40,818 bases of DNA from assembly GCF_913054185.1 (NCBI RefSeq), contig NZ_CAJXIV010000027.1:1-40818 (forward strand). Reading direction: 5' to 3'. Each line of letters starts with the position of its first letter. The first letter of the stretch is position 1. Under the pieces are notes generated by a model. The model saw only the letters and a program-made list of their open reading frames with translations. It ran no database searches and had not been told where the DNA came from. Positions 17,757-25,869 of the stretch are shown here, piece after piece. A program made the translations under genes and the position numbers. Origin of the DNA: an uncultured Shimia sp. GTDB lineage: Bacteria > Pseudomonadota > Alphaproteobacteria > Rhodobacterales > Rhodobacteraceae.

Positions 17757-20225
17757 ATGACCACATTCTTTCAATGGCTATTGCGCATCGCGAGCGGCCT
17801 GGTGATTCTATGTGTTTTGGGCGTGATGCTGGTTTATTTTCTCGCCTCCCGCAGCCTGCCAACGTATGATAAGTCCCTGACGGTCGCCGGCATATCTGCC
17901 CCAGTGGAAATTGTGCGCAACAACGCAAACGTGCCCCATATCTTTGGCCAATCCGACGATGATGTGTTCTTTGGTCTCGGATATGCACACGCCCAAGATC
18001 GCCTTTGGCAAATGCTGACCATGCGCCGCACCGTACAAGGCCGCTTGTCTGAGGTGTTTGGCCCTCGCACACTCGACATCGACAAACTTATGCGGCGCTT
18101 TGACCTTGCCCGCGCCGCCCGCCAATCGGTGTCGGTTCAAGACGATTTGACCCTTGCCGCACTGGAAGCCTACGCCCGCGGCGTAAATGCTCGCATCAAC
18201 GAAGTGAACACCGAAGCCCTGGGCCGTGGAGCCCCGGAGCTCTTCCTGTTCAAACAGAGCTTTTCGCCTTGGCAACCGGCGGATTCAATTGCCCTGCAAA
18301 AACTCATGGCCTTGCAATTGACCGGCCATCTGCAATTTGAAGTGCTGCGCGCACGCACTTCGCTGGCATTAACGGATCAAAAGCGCCTCGTTGACATTTT
18401 GCCCGATGCCCCGGGTTCTGGCGTAGCTGCGCTGCCCGAATATGCCAGCCTTGTCCCCAACACGCCAAAATTTGCCCAAAGCTCTCCGCTGCCACAACAC
18501 CCTCTGTCACCATTTTCCTTGCCAAGCCTCTCCGGCGCTTCCAACGCCTGGGCTGCTGCACCAAATCGCAGCGCCACGGGCGGCACGCTACTGGCTAATG
18601 ACCCTCATTTGGGCCTTTCCGCCCCCGCAATCTGGTATCTCGCACGGCTTGAACTCGCCACAGGTGGCGTGATTGGCGCGACCATTCCCGGCATTCCGGT
18701 GGTATTGGCAGGACGCAGCAATGACCTCGGCTGGGGCGTGACGGCTGCGTATGTCGATGATCAAGACATTCTGATTGAAGAGCTGGATCCCTCCAACTCC
18801 GAAAACTATCGCACGGCGACTGGCTTCAAGCCATTTGACACGCGTAAATCCATTATCACCATCAAAGACGCTGATCCTGTCACTCTGACCCTGCGCTGGA
18901 CCGATAACGGCCCCGTCCTGCCTGGCTCTGATTTCAATCTCAGCAGCATTACTCCACCGGGCCACGTCGCCGCTCTGTCCTGGACCGCGCTCAGCCCACG
19001 TGACACGTCTACCAGCGCGCTTATGGCGCTGATGTTTGCCAAAACTGTGGACGACGGGCTGCAGGCCACCAAAGGTCACATCGCACCCGGCCTCACACTG
19101 ACGCTCGCAGATCGCGAAAACATCGGAATGAAGCTGATTGGAGCGTTGCCCAAACGCGATGCCAATCACCAAAGCCAAGGCCGCTTGCCTGCGCTTGGCT
19201 GGCGGGTAGAAAACCGTTGGCAGGGCGTGTTTGACACCGCCGCCAACCCGTCTTTCATCGCACCCATTGGTGGGATTGTTGGCAACACCAATAACAAATT
19301 GGTTGAGCGTCCCTTCCCCGCGCATGTCTCTCACGTCTGGGGAGACAGCCAGCGCATCCAACGCTGGACACGTCTGATGCAAAACCGCCGGGTGCACACG
19401 CGTGACAGTTTCATCGAGGCCCAGCTGGACACGGTCAGCTTCTCCGCGCGTGCCCTGTTGCCACTGATTGGCGCTGATCTTTGGTTCACCGGTGAAGCGG
19501 CTCCCGAAGGCTCTCGCGAACGCCAACGCCAGCGCGCGCTGACCCTGTTGTCGGAGTGGAATGGTGAAATGAATGAGCACATTCCAGAGCCTCTGATTTA
19601 TTCAGCTTGGCTCCGCGCCCTGCAAGCACGTTTGATACAAGACGATCTCGGCCCTCTTGCTGATGAGTTCACCCATGTAGAGCCACTGTTTATCGAACGT
19701 GTCTTCCGCAACGTTGGCGGCGCAAGTGCGTGGTGTGATGTCCGCCAAAGTGCGCCAAAGGAAACCTGTTCCGACATGGCCCGACTTGCCTTGGACGACG
19801 CATTGATTGCCATTGAAGAGCGTTATGGCCAACAACTTGAAGCCCTGCGCTGGGGTGACGTGCACCAAGCCACCCATGATCACCAGGTGCTTGGCAACGT
19901 GCCTGTGCTGCGCTTCTTTGTGAACATCCGTCAATCCACATCCGGCGGCGACAACACATTGCAACGTGGCAAAACTGAGGGAACTGGCGCCAACCCGTTC
20001 CTGAATGTGCATGCTGCGGGCTATCGTGGCGTCTATGACTTCGCCGATCCGGACAGCTCCGTCTTCATCATCTCCACCGGCCAATCTGGCCACTTCCTGT
20101 CGCGGTTTTACGACGACATGGCCCAGCTCTGGCGCCGTGGCGAATATATCCCGATGTCATTGGATGAAGAGCTGGCCCGCGCTGCCGCGGTTGGTGTCAC
20201 CACGTTGCAGCCGCGCGCTCAGTGA
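17757..20225 (+). CDS. Penicillin acylase family Ntn hydrolase, membrane-anchored (possible AHL acylase)
   Basis: An 822-residue precursor. Residues 8-30 form one hydrophobic anchor or uncleaved signal. The alpha chain covers about 35-261, with FGLGYAHAQDRLWQMLTMRR typical of the family. Autocleavage would expose the N-terminal nucleophile Ser262 in SGASNAWAA. The beta chain follows, with GGTLLANDPHL and a late GNTNNKLVERPFP. It would hydrolyse an amide bond of beta-lactams, acyl-homoserine lactones or other N-acyl compounds in the periplasm. ATG 17757 has AAGG nearby; the frame upstream to 17709 is not needed. It is convergent with hflX with only four bases between the stops, so there is no room for a terminator there. 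Confidence 0.9.
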   Translation: MTTFFQWLLRIASGLVILCVLGVMLVYFLASRSLPTYDKSLTVAGISAPVEIVRNNANVPHIFGQSDDDVFFGLGYAHAQDRLWQMLTMRRTVQGRLSEVFGPRTLDIDKLMRRFDLARAARQSVSVQDDLTLAALEAYARGVNARINEVNTEALGRGAPELFLFKQSFSPWQPADSIALQKLMALQLTGHLQFEVLRARTSLALTDQKRLVDILPDAPGSGVAALPEYASLVPNTPKFAQSSPLPQHPLSPFSLPSLSGASNAWAAAPNRSATGGTLLANDPHLGLSAPAIWYLARLELATGGVIGATIPGIPVVLAGRSNDLGWGVTAAYVDDQDILIEELDPSNSENYRTATGFKPFDTRKSIITIKDADPVTLTLRWTDNGPVLPGSDFNLSSITPPGHVAALSWTALSPRDTSTSALMALMFAKTVDDGLQATKGHIAPGLTLTLADRENIGMKLIGALPKRDANHQSQGRLPALGWRVENRWQGVFDTAANPSFIAPIGGIVGNTNNKLVERPFPAHVSHVWGDSQRIQRWTRLMQNRRVHTRDSFIEAQLDTVSFSARALLPLIGADLWFTGEAAPEGSRERQRQRALTLLSEWNGEMNEHIPEPLIYSAWLRALQARLIQDDLGPLADEFTHVEPLFIERVFRNVGGASAWCDVRQSAPKETCSDMARLALDDALIAIEERYGQQLEALRWGDVHQATHDHQVLGNVPVLRFFVNIRQSTSGGDNTLQRGKTEGTGANPFLNVHAAGYRGVYDFADPDSSVFIISTGQSGHFLSRFYDDMAQLWRRGEYIPMSLDEELARAAAVGVTTLQPRAQ

Positions 20226-20229
20226 TCGT

Positions 20230-21504
20230 TTAGAGGCCTTCGAACTGGGCCCGCTGTTTTGGCGTCCATAGGACGGTGAGTTCAAACCCTTCTTCGGTTT
20301 GTTCCTCACCTTCCACAACACCTTCTTTGAACAACCACGCCCGACCCTTGCCGTCAGCAAACGACAGCGTCAAAACCTCACGGGATTTGTCGCCTGTCAG
20401 TGCCTGAGCAATGGCTGCAAACATCTCGTCCAGCCCCTGCCCGCTCACGGCTGAGACAGCAAAGACTGCGTCATCTCGCTCTGCTTTGGCAACCACGGCA
20501 TCGCGGTCATCAGGGCTGAGCAGATCAATCTTGTTCCAGATTTCAATCTGCGGCGTGTCTTCACTCAAACCCAGCGTCTCAAGAATGGTGGTCACGTCTT
20601 CCGACTGATGCTGACTCTCTGGATGCGCAATGTCGCGCACATGCAGGACCAAATCCGCCGCCAAAACTTCTTCTAGCGTCGCGCGGAACGCTGCCACCAA
20701 CTGGGTCGGCAAATCACTGATGAACCCCACCGTGTCCGACAGGATCACTTCAGGCCCATTGTCGGGCAGCTCCACCGCGCGCATGGTTGGGTCCAGCGTG
20801 GCAAACAGCATATCTTTCGCCATCACATCCGCGCCAGTTACCCTGTTGAAAAGTGTGGATTTTCCGGCGTTGGTATAGCCCACAAGCGCGACAATCGGAA
20901 ACGGCACCTTGGCGCGCGCCTTGCGATGCAATTCACGGGTTTTCACCACTTTGGAAAGCTGCCGCCGCAGCCTAACCAAATGGTCGTCGATCGCCCGTCT
21001 GTCAGCTTCAATCTGGGTCTCACCAGGGCCACCCACAAATCCAAGACCGCCGCGCTGGCGTTCCAAGTGGGTCCAGGCCCGCACCAACCGCGTACGCTGA
21101 TAGGACAGTGCCGCCATCTCCACCTGCAGCACACCCTCTCGGGTGCGCGCGCGGTCAGAGAAGATCTCAAGGATCAACCCGGTCCGATCCAGAAGTTTGA
21201 CCTTCCACTCTTTCTCTAGGTTGCGCTGCTGCACAGGCGTCACCGGTCCGTCAATCAGGACCAGCTCCACTTCATTGGCTTCAAAAATCGCCTTCAGTTC
21301 TGCTATTTTGCCGGTTCCGAAAAGCGTACCAGGCTGCGCCCGCGACAAGCGCACCACAGTTGAGCCAACAGTTTCTAACTCAGGCAAGGCATCGGCAAGC
21401 GCAATGGCCTCTTCCAATGCGAAAGAGGCCTCACGCCGAACATCGACGCCGTAAATATCGGGATGCAGGACCCAAGCACGGGTCACCTGCGTGTCATGCT
21501 CCAT
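20230..21504 (-). CDS. hflX: GTPase HflX
   Basis: A 424-residue ribosome-associated GTPase. The HflX-specific N-terminal domain includes GTGKIAELKA and a glycine-rich linker RGGLGFVGGPGETQIE (151-166). The G1 motif is GYTNAGKST (209-217), G3 is DTVGF and G4 is NKID. HflX splits stalled or hibernating ribosomes under stress. ATG 21504 overlaps the last base of the hfq stop (TGATG), so translation is coupled to hfq; the TTG one codon upstream is less likely. The hfq-hflX pair is a widely conserved operon. Confidence 0.97.
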   Translation of the reverse strand: MEHDTQVTRAWVLHPDIYGVDVRREASFALEEAIALADALPELETVGSTVVRLSRAQPGTLFGTGKIAELKAIFEANEVELVLIDGPVTPVQQRNLEKEWKVKLLDRTGLILEIFSDRARTREGVLQVEMAALSYQRTRLVRAWTHLERQRGGLGFVGGPGETQIEADRRAIDDHLVRLRRQLSKVVKTRELHRKARAKVPFPIVALVGYTNAGKSTLFNRVTGADVMAKDMLFATLDPTMRAVELPDNGPEVILSDTVGFISDLPTQLVAAFRATLEEVLAADLVLHVRDIAHPESQHQSEDVTTILETLGLSEDTPQIEIWNKIDLLSPDDRDAVVAKAERDDAVFAVSAVSGQGLDEMFAAIAQALTGDKSREVLTLSFADGKGRAWLFKEGVVEGEEQTEEGFELTVLWTPKQRAQFEGL

Positions 21505-21743
21505 CAAGAGGCGTCTTCACCCTCGTAAAGAGAAATCGGCTGTGCCGGCATGATTGTAGAGATCGCGTGTTTGTAGACCAACTGGCTCTGACCATCACGG
21601 CGCAACAACACACAAAAATTGTCAAACCAGGTGATAACACCCTGCAATTTTACACCGTTGATCAGAAAAATAGTTACCGGAACTTTGGTTTTCCGGACGT
21701 GATTTAAAAATGCATCTTGGAGATTCTGTCGATCCGAAGCCAT
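21504..21743 (-). CDS. hfq: RNA chaperone Hfq
   Basis: A 79-residue Hfq, the short alphaproteobacterial length with little C-terminal tail. The Sm1 region includes [19 protein letters not shown] and [20 protein letters not shown]; the Sm2 signature is YKHAIST. The hexamer pairs small RNAs with mRNAs and affects nitrogen, stress and quorum functions. It lies upstream of hflX, overlapping it by one base, and 123 bases downstream of trkH, so it may have its own promoter in that gap. Confidence 0.98.
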   Translation of the reverse strand: MASDRQNLQDAFLNHVRKTKVPVTIFLINGVKLQGVITWFDNFCVLLRRDGQSQLVYKHAISTIMPAQPISLYEGEDAS

Positions 21744-21824
21744 GTCGCGCTTGCCTTTATTCTTGTTAACGCATCGGGTTAGTCGTGCGATGGGAGTATG
21801 GAACGTGGATTCGTGACTTACCAG

Positions 21825-21845
21825 CCTAAATTGTTAAGTTTTAGG
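21825..21845. other. AT-rich inverted repeat upstream of hfq
   Basis: CCTAAA (21825-21830) and TTTAGG (21840-21845) are a perfect 6-bp inverted repeat with a 9-base AT-rich spacer, in the 123-base gap between trkH and hfq. With no T tract it is not a typical terminator. It could be part of an hfq promoter operator or a weak transcript structure. Confidence 0.3.
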
Positions 21846-21866
21846 TCGGGCCCAAGGTAAACCGCA

Positions 21867-23387
21867 TCATTTCTGCCACAAATCAGGCGATATCAATGCG
21901 ATGATCGCCAATGCCTCCAGCCGCCCGAAGGTCATAGCTGCACATAAAATAAGCTTTTCAGTGACTCCAAGTGAGGAAATTGCAATCGGAAATTCACCAG
22001 CAATTTGGGTCAGTGGACCGGCTGTGGTCAGCGCAGAAATCGCCAAAATAGCGGCTTCCTGAAAGTCATTTCCCAAGAGCGCCAGCGCAATTGTCACCGC
22101 TGCAATAGACAGAGCAAACAGCATGAAAAACACCCAGGCAATCACCGCGCCTTTGCGCCGAATTTGCCGCGCACCGGTGCGCCGACGGCCCAAAACCACA
22201 TTGGGGTGCACCAGACGCTCCATTTCACCCAACCCTTGCACGTAAAGCGCATAAACCCGCAGCAACTTCACACCACCCGCCGTGGTGGCCACTCCGCCGC
22301 CTACCATGGCCAGCGCCATCAGGATCAGTCCAGGTGCTGACAACCCACTCCACTCCCGCGCCACATCCCACTCACCACTCTGAAACCCAGTGGTGGTCAG
22401 GAAGCTCATAACCGTGAACAGACCGCCCCATGCCGCTTTCAGCGCCGCCATCGGGTCTTGGGTTGCCTCGCCCTCAAACGCCCCAACCCAATGGCGCATA
22501 AACAGAGCCGTCGGCACAACCAGCACAATCAGAAACCCAAGGCGCAGCTCTGGATCTTCCCAAAGATTGTTGCGCCGCACCGACCCGGTGTCCGAACTAA
22601 AGGTGCCACGCGACAAAGCAAACAGCAGGAACAGAAAAATCACCATCTCTCCCGGCACACCACTGACGCTAGACCCTACGCCACCAACCGCCGAAATCCC
22701 ACTTGTCGACATTGTTGCCATCGCGTGCATGGTGGCCACAAACGGGCTGTCACCCAGCACAATCAACATCACCGCCAAAGCAAAGGTCAGCCCCCCGTAG
22801 ATCGGCACCAATGCCTGCGCCGCTTTGCTCCAGCGTTTCATCGGATGGGCACGTTGCATATGGCCCAAGCTTGCACTCGCCTGCCCTGGCTCCCCTATGG
22901 CAGTCACTTCATATCCACCAAGGCTAAGCGGCGCAAACACCGCCGCCGCCGCCAGCCACATCAACAACCCACCAAGCCAGCCAACCATACCGCGCCACAG
23001 ATGTAGCGGATCCACCAACATGCTGGCAGGCTCATAAATGGTCATGCCTGTGGTGGTCAGGCTGCTGACCATCTCAAAATACACGTCCAAAAACGGAACC
23101 ACATCTAGCGATTCATACATCGGCCAGGCCAGCACCGCTGGCAGCAGCGCAATGGCAAAAAACAACGCTTTGAGATTGTCCGATGTCCGCGCGCGCCGCT
23201 TGGTTCCCTGGATAGCGATCGCAATCAACACGCAGGCAAACAGGACCAAAATACCGCCGTAGAAAAACATCCGGGCGACAAAATGCTGATCCTGCTGAGT
23301 GGCCAGTGCTGCTGGCACAAACATCAGAAAGCCGGAAAACAGCGTCATCTGCACCAGCAGGGGGATTTGTGACAGGCTCAGTTTCAT
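21867..23387 (-). CDS. trkH: Potassium uptake protein TrkH (Trk/Ktr channel subunit)
   Basis: A 506-residue inner-membrane protein with many hydrophobic segments and the four P-loop selectivity regions of the SKT superfamily: SLTTTGMT, TMSTSGIS, FLTTTGFQS and LTTAGPL. It forms the K+ pore, gated by the cytoplasmic TrkA ring. It follows trkA with only three bases between the genes, so the two form a classical uptake operon. The charged loop GRRRTGARQIRRKG is cytoplasmic by the positive-inside rule. Confidence 0.96.
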   Translation of the reverse strand: MKLSLSQIPLLVQMTLFSGFLMFVPAALATQQDQHFVARMFFYGGILVLFACVLIAIAIQGTKRRARTSDNLKALFFAIALLPAVLAWPMYESLDVVPFLDVYFEMVSSLTTTGMTIYEPASMLVDPLHLWRGMVGWLGGLLMWLAAAAVFAPLSLGGYEVTAIGEPGQASASLGHMQRAHPMKRWSKAAQALVPIYGGLTFALAVMLIVLGDSPFVATMHAMATMSTSGISAVGGVGSSVSGVPGEMVIFLFLLFALSRGTFSSDTGSVRRNNLWEDPELRLGFLIVLVVPTALFMRHWVGAFEGEATQDPMAALKAAWGGLFTVMSFLTTTGFQSGEWDVAREWSGLSAPGLILMALAMVGGGVATTAGGVKLLRVYALYVQGLGEMERLVHPNVVLGRRRTGARQIRRKGAVIAWVFFMLFALSIAAVTIALALLGNDFQEAAILAISALTTAGPLTQIAGEFPIAISSLGVTEKLILCAAMTFGRLEALAIIALISPDLWQK

Positions 23388-23390
23388 GGC

Positions 23391-24767
23391 TTAGAAAAAA
23401 TCGATGGAGACCTGCAACAGCCGCTCCACTTCCGGTACATCCGCGGTCAGCGAAAACAGCACAATTACGTCTCCTTCATCAATGCGCGTGCCACCTTTGG
23501 GCTTCACCACCTCGGTTCCTTTCAGAATGGCCCCAATCAACACACCTTCCGGGAAATCGATATCGCGCACCATCTGCCCGGCAATGGGTGACGTCGACAG
23601 AACCTCCGCCTCAATAATCTCAGCCTCGGTGTCCCCAACAGAATAGACGTCTTTCACCCGCCCATGGCGAATATGACGCAAAATTGAGCTCACCGTGGTG
23701 GCTCGCGGGTTGATAAACGCATCGATCTCAAGGGGCGTCATCAAGGGTGCCAACGTCGGATCATTGATCAATGAAATCGCGAGCGGACACCCGGCGGATT
23801 TTGACCGAACCGAGGCCAGCATGTTGGTTTTGTCATCGTCGGTCACTGCCAAAACAGCGTCCGCGCGATCCACGCCTGCTTCAGCCAACAGCGCCACGTC
23901 CATCCCGTCACCGTTTAAAACAATGGTCCGTTCCAGCGCTTCGGCCGCGCGTTCGGCCACTTTTCGATCCCGTTCAATGATCTTTGTGCGCACTCGCGAG
24001 GCACTGGCCTCAAGCCGCTGCGCCACCATCAGGCCCACGTTTCCGCCGCCCACGATCACCGCGCGTTCCTGTTTTTTCTGTTGTTTGCCAAACACCTCCA
24101 TGGTGCGACCCACATCTTCTGCCAGAGTAAAGACATAGATGTCATCCCCAACAAAAAGCTGGTCCCCGGGCTCCGGTGCAATCAATGTTCCACCGCGCCG
24201 CACGCCAACAACCACTGCGCTTAACGTAGAGAACAAATCTGTCAGCTGGCGCAAAGGCGTGTTCACCACCGGACAATTCTCGTCCAACGTCAGACCGAGC
24301 ATCTGCACCTTACCGGCCAGAAATGTCTCCGCATCAAATGCCCGCGGAGTTGCCAGCCGCTTCAAGGCTGCATCCGCAACCTCGCGCTCAGGTGAAATCA
24401 CCACATCAATTGGCATATGCTCACGACGGTACAGGTCTGAATAGAGCACGTCCAAATAGGATTGGCTGCGCAGACGCGCGATCTTACGCGGCACCGAAAA
24501 CACCGAATGCGCCACCTGACAGGTCACCATGTTGACCTCGTCAGAGTAGGTCGCGGCAATCACCATATCCGCATCCCGTGCCCCTGCGCGATCCAACACG
24601 TCTGGATAGCTCGCAAACCCGGCAATGCCCTGAACATCCAAAGTATCCGTGGCGCGTCGCACCAGGTCCGGGTTGTTGTCGACAACGGTAACATCGTTGT
24701 TTTCACCGGACAAATGGCGGGCTATTTGCCACCCAACCTGACCAGCCCCACAGATAATGACCTTCAT
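23391..24767 (-). CDS. trkA: Potassium uptake regulatory protein TrkA
   Basis: A 458-residue protein with two RCK modules, each with a nucleotide-binding Rossmann part: the first starts MKVIICGAGQVGWQIARHL, and the second has AVIVGGGNVGLMVAQRL near residue 230. TrkA binds NAD(H) and ATP/ADP and gates TrkH. ATG 24767 has a GAGGGA-like site about five bases upstream; the 19 in-frame residues further upstream (from 24824) are not TrkA-like. It is divergent from the first lipoprotein gene. In many alphaproteobacteria trkA directly follows ntrX; here the two are parted by two plus-strand genes. Confidence 0.97.
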   Translation of the reverse strand: MKVIICGAGQVGWQIARHLSGENNDVTVVDNNPDLVRRATDTLDVQGIAGFASYPDVLDRAGARDADMVIAATYSDEVNMVTCQVAHSVFSVPRKIARLRSQSYLDVLYSDLYRREHMPIDVVISPEREVADAALKRLATPRAFDAETFLAGKVQMLGLTLDENCPVVNTPLRQLTDLFSTLSAVVVGVRRGGTLIAPEPGDQLFVGDDIYVFTLAEDVGRTMEVFGKQQKKQERAVIVGGGNVGLMVAQRLEASASRVRTKIIERDRKVAERAAEALERTIVLNGDGMDVALLAEAGVDRADAVLAVTDDDKTNMLASVRSKSAGCPLAISLINDPTLAPLMTPLEIDAFINPRATTVSSILRHIRHGRVKDVYSVGDTEAEIIEAEVLSTSPIAGQMVRDIDFPEGVLIGAILKGTEVVKPKGGTRIDEGDVIVLFSLTADVPEVERLLQVSIDFF

Positions 24768-24818
24768 GTGCTTCCCTCTTGGGTTTCGGCTCTCAGCCAT
24801 GCCAGAAGGGGGGAGGCA

Positions 24819-24839
24819 GGTCAATTGTTACCATTGACC
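24819..24839. promoter_or_regulatory. Inverted repeat in the trkA / lipoprotein divergent promoter
   Basis: GGTCAAT and ATTGACC form a perfect 7-bp inverted repeat with a 7-base spacer, almost in the middle of the 134-base divergent gap. Both the arm length and the centre-to-centre distance suit a dimeric DNA-binding protein. The regulator is unknown. Confidence 0.45.
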
Positions 24840-24901
24840 CCGACACGCAGACCGGCTTTGATTGGCTTAAGTTTCAAGCGTTTGCGTTAAAGGTGAGTCT
24901 C

Positions 24902-25384
24902 ATGCGGACAGCGGCCCTTTTTGTCATTCTAGGCATTTCGATCACGGCATGCAGCCCAACCTCCTACTCTGGTTTTGCCAAATCCGGCGTCTCCCGTGAA
25001 ACGGCCTCACGGGATGACACCTCCTGCTCTGTGGAGGCCAACCGCCTCTTTCCCTCCGCAACATTTACCACCACAGTTTATGGCGGGTACCACGGTGGAT
25101 ATGGCGGATACGTTGGCGGCAGTTGGGGTGGTTACCCTGGATACTACGGCGGCAACCATATTCAGACGCGAGACGTAAACGCCGGCATGCGTGCCGAACA
25201 CCGCCGCGATTGCATGTCCCTCAAAGGCTACTCCGCCGTTACCCATCCCGTATGTACCGAGCAACAATTGGCCGGCCGACAATACACGCCTGTCAAAGGT
25301 GCGCCCAAGCCTGCCCCCAATCTCTGTGCGATCCGAGCACAAAGCGGCGGTGTCGCACTTGTGGACCTTAACAAACCTGTGTGA
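24902..25384 (+). CDS. Predicted lipoprotein with Gly/Tyr-rich segment and four conserved cysteines (paralogue 1)
   Basis: A 160-residue protein of no family I recognise. A signal peptide (MRTAALFVILGISITAC) ends in a lipobox with C17 as the lipidated residue. Residues 60-85 are a Gly/Tyr-rich stretch (GGYHGGYGGYVGGSWGGYPG). The C-terminal part has C42, C104, C118 and C142 and ends in DLNKPV. The neighbour at 25409 shares the pattern: R-x-x-C-M-x-x-x-G-Y, then P-x-C, GR-x-Y-x-P, N-x-C-x-x-R and DLNKP, with identical 14- and 24-residue steps between the last three cysteines. Two disulfides in the periplasm are likely. ATG 24902 is chosen because it starts the signal peptide; the frame extends upstream to 24779 without signal-like sequence. 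Confidence 0.8.
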   Translation: MRTAALFVILGISITACSPTSYSGFAKSGVSRETASRDDTSCSVEANRLFPSATFTTTVYGGYHGGYGGYVGGSWGGYPGYYGGNHIQTRDVNAGMRAEHRRDCMSLKGYSAVTHPVCTEQQLAGRQYTPVKGAPKPAPNLCAIRAQSGGVALVDLNKPV

Positions 25385-25408
25385 TCCAGCACCACCAAGG
25401 AGCCAAAC

Positions 25409-25840
25409 ATGAAACACGCTTTTGTCACCGGATGTCTGATGCTTGCGTTGTCTGGCTGCACCGAATTCTCCACCATGTACCAACCTGGAAAAACAAAAAC
25501 AGAGCGCAATGTGGATCAGGCGCAATGCAATCGATTTGCATCAGACACCTACCCGCCACGCATCGTGACAGACTGGTGGCCGATTTATAGTGCTGATGGC
25601 CGGGTCATAGGTCAGCGCCCGGAGAGCTACGATATTAATGAAGGTCCGCGATACACAGCTGCCCGCAACTGCATGAAAGAGCGCGGCTATGCTCGTGTTA
25701 CAATTCCCTACTGCAAAGATGAGCAAATTTCCGGTCGGTCGTATGCGCCGATCACAGTGGCACCAGAGCTTAGCCCCAACATCTGCGGGCTGCGCACCGA
25801 AAATGGGCGCGTCATTATCGATTTGAACAAACCGCTGTAA
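25409..25840 (+). CDS. Predicted lipoprotein, paralogue 2 of the four-cysteine pair
   Basis: A 143-residue protein with a clear lipoprotein signal (FVTGCLMLALSGC, lipidated C17). C40, C88, C102 and C126 correspond to those of the preceding gene, and it ends in DLNKPL. It lacks the Gly/Tyr-rich segment and instead has DWWPIYSADGRVIGQRPESY in the middle. It starts 24 bases after the first paralogue stops, so the two are probably co-transcribed. The convergent ntrX stop is only 18 bases away, with a shared hairpin. The function is unknown; an envelope role is inferred from the lipobox alone. Confidence 0.82.
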   Translation: MKHAFVTGCLMLALSGCTEFSTMYQPGKTKTERNVDQAQCNRFASDTYPPRIVTDWWPIYSADGRVIGQRPESYDINEGPRYTAARNCMKERGYARVTIPYCKDEQISGRSYAPITVAPELSPNICGLRTENGRVIIDLNKPL

Positions 25841-25849
25841 GGATCTGAA

Positions 25850-25869
25850 AAGCTGGAATTAACCAGCTT
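25850..25869 (-). terminator. Compact hairpin terminator with the ntrX stop codon in its loop
   Basis: AAGCTGG (25850-25856) and CCAGCTT (25863-25869) form a perfect 7-bp stem. The 6-base loop contains the TAA stop of ntrX. Read on the minus strand the stem continues into CTTTTC, a weak U tract. It could also serve the convergent lipoprotein gene, which ends at 25840. Confidence 0.6.

Noticed and set aside
18588-19580. 330-residue minus-strand frame inside the acylase gene
   Set aside because: It is an antisense shadow; the acylase motifs run unbroken on the plus strand.
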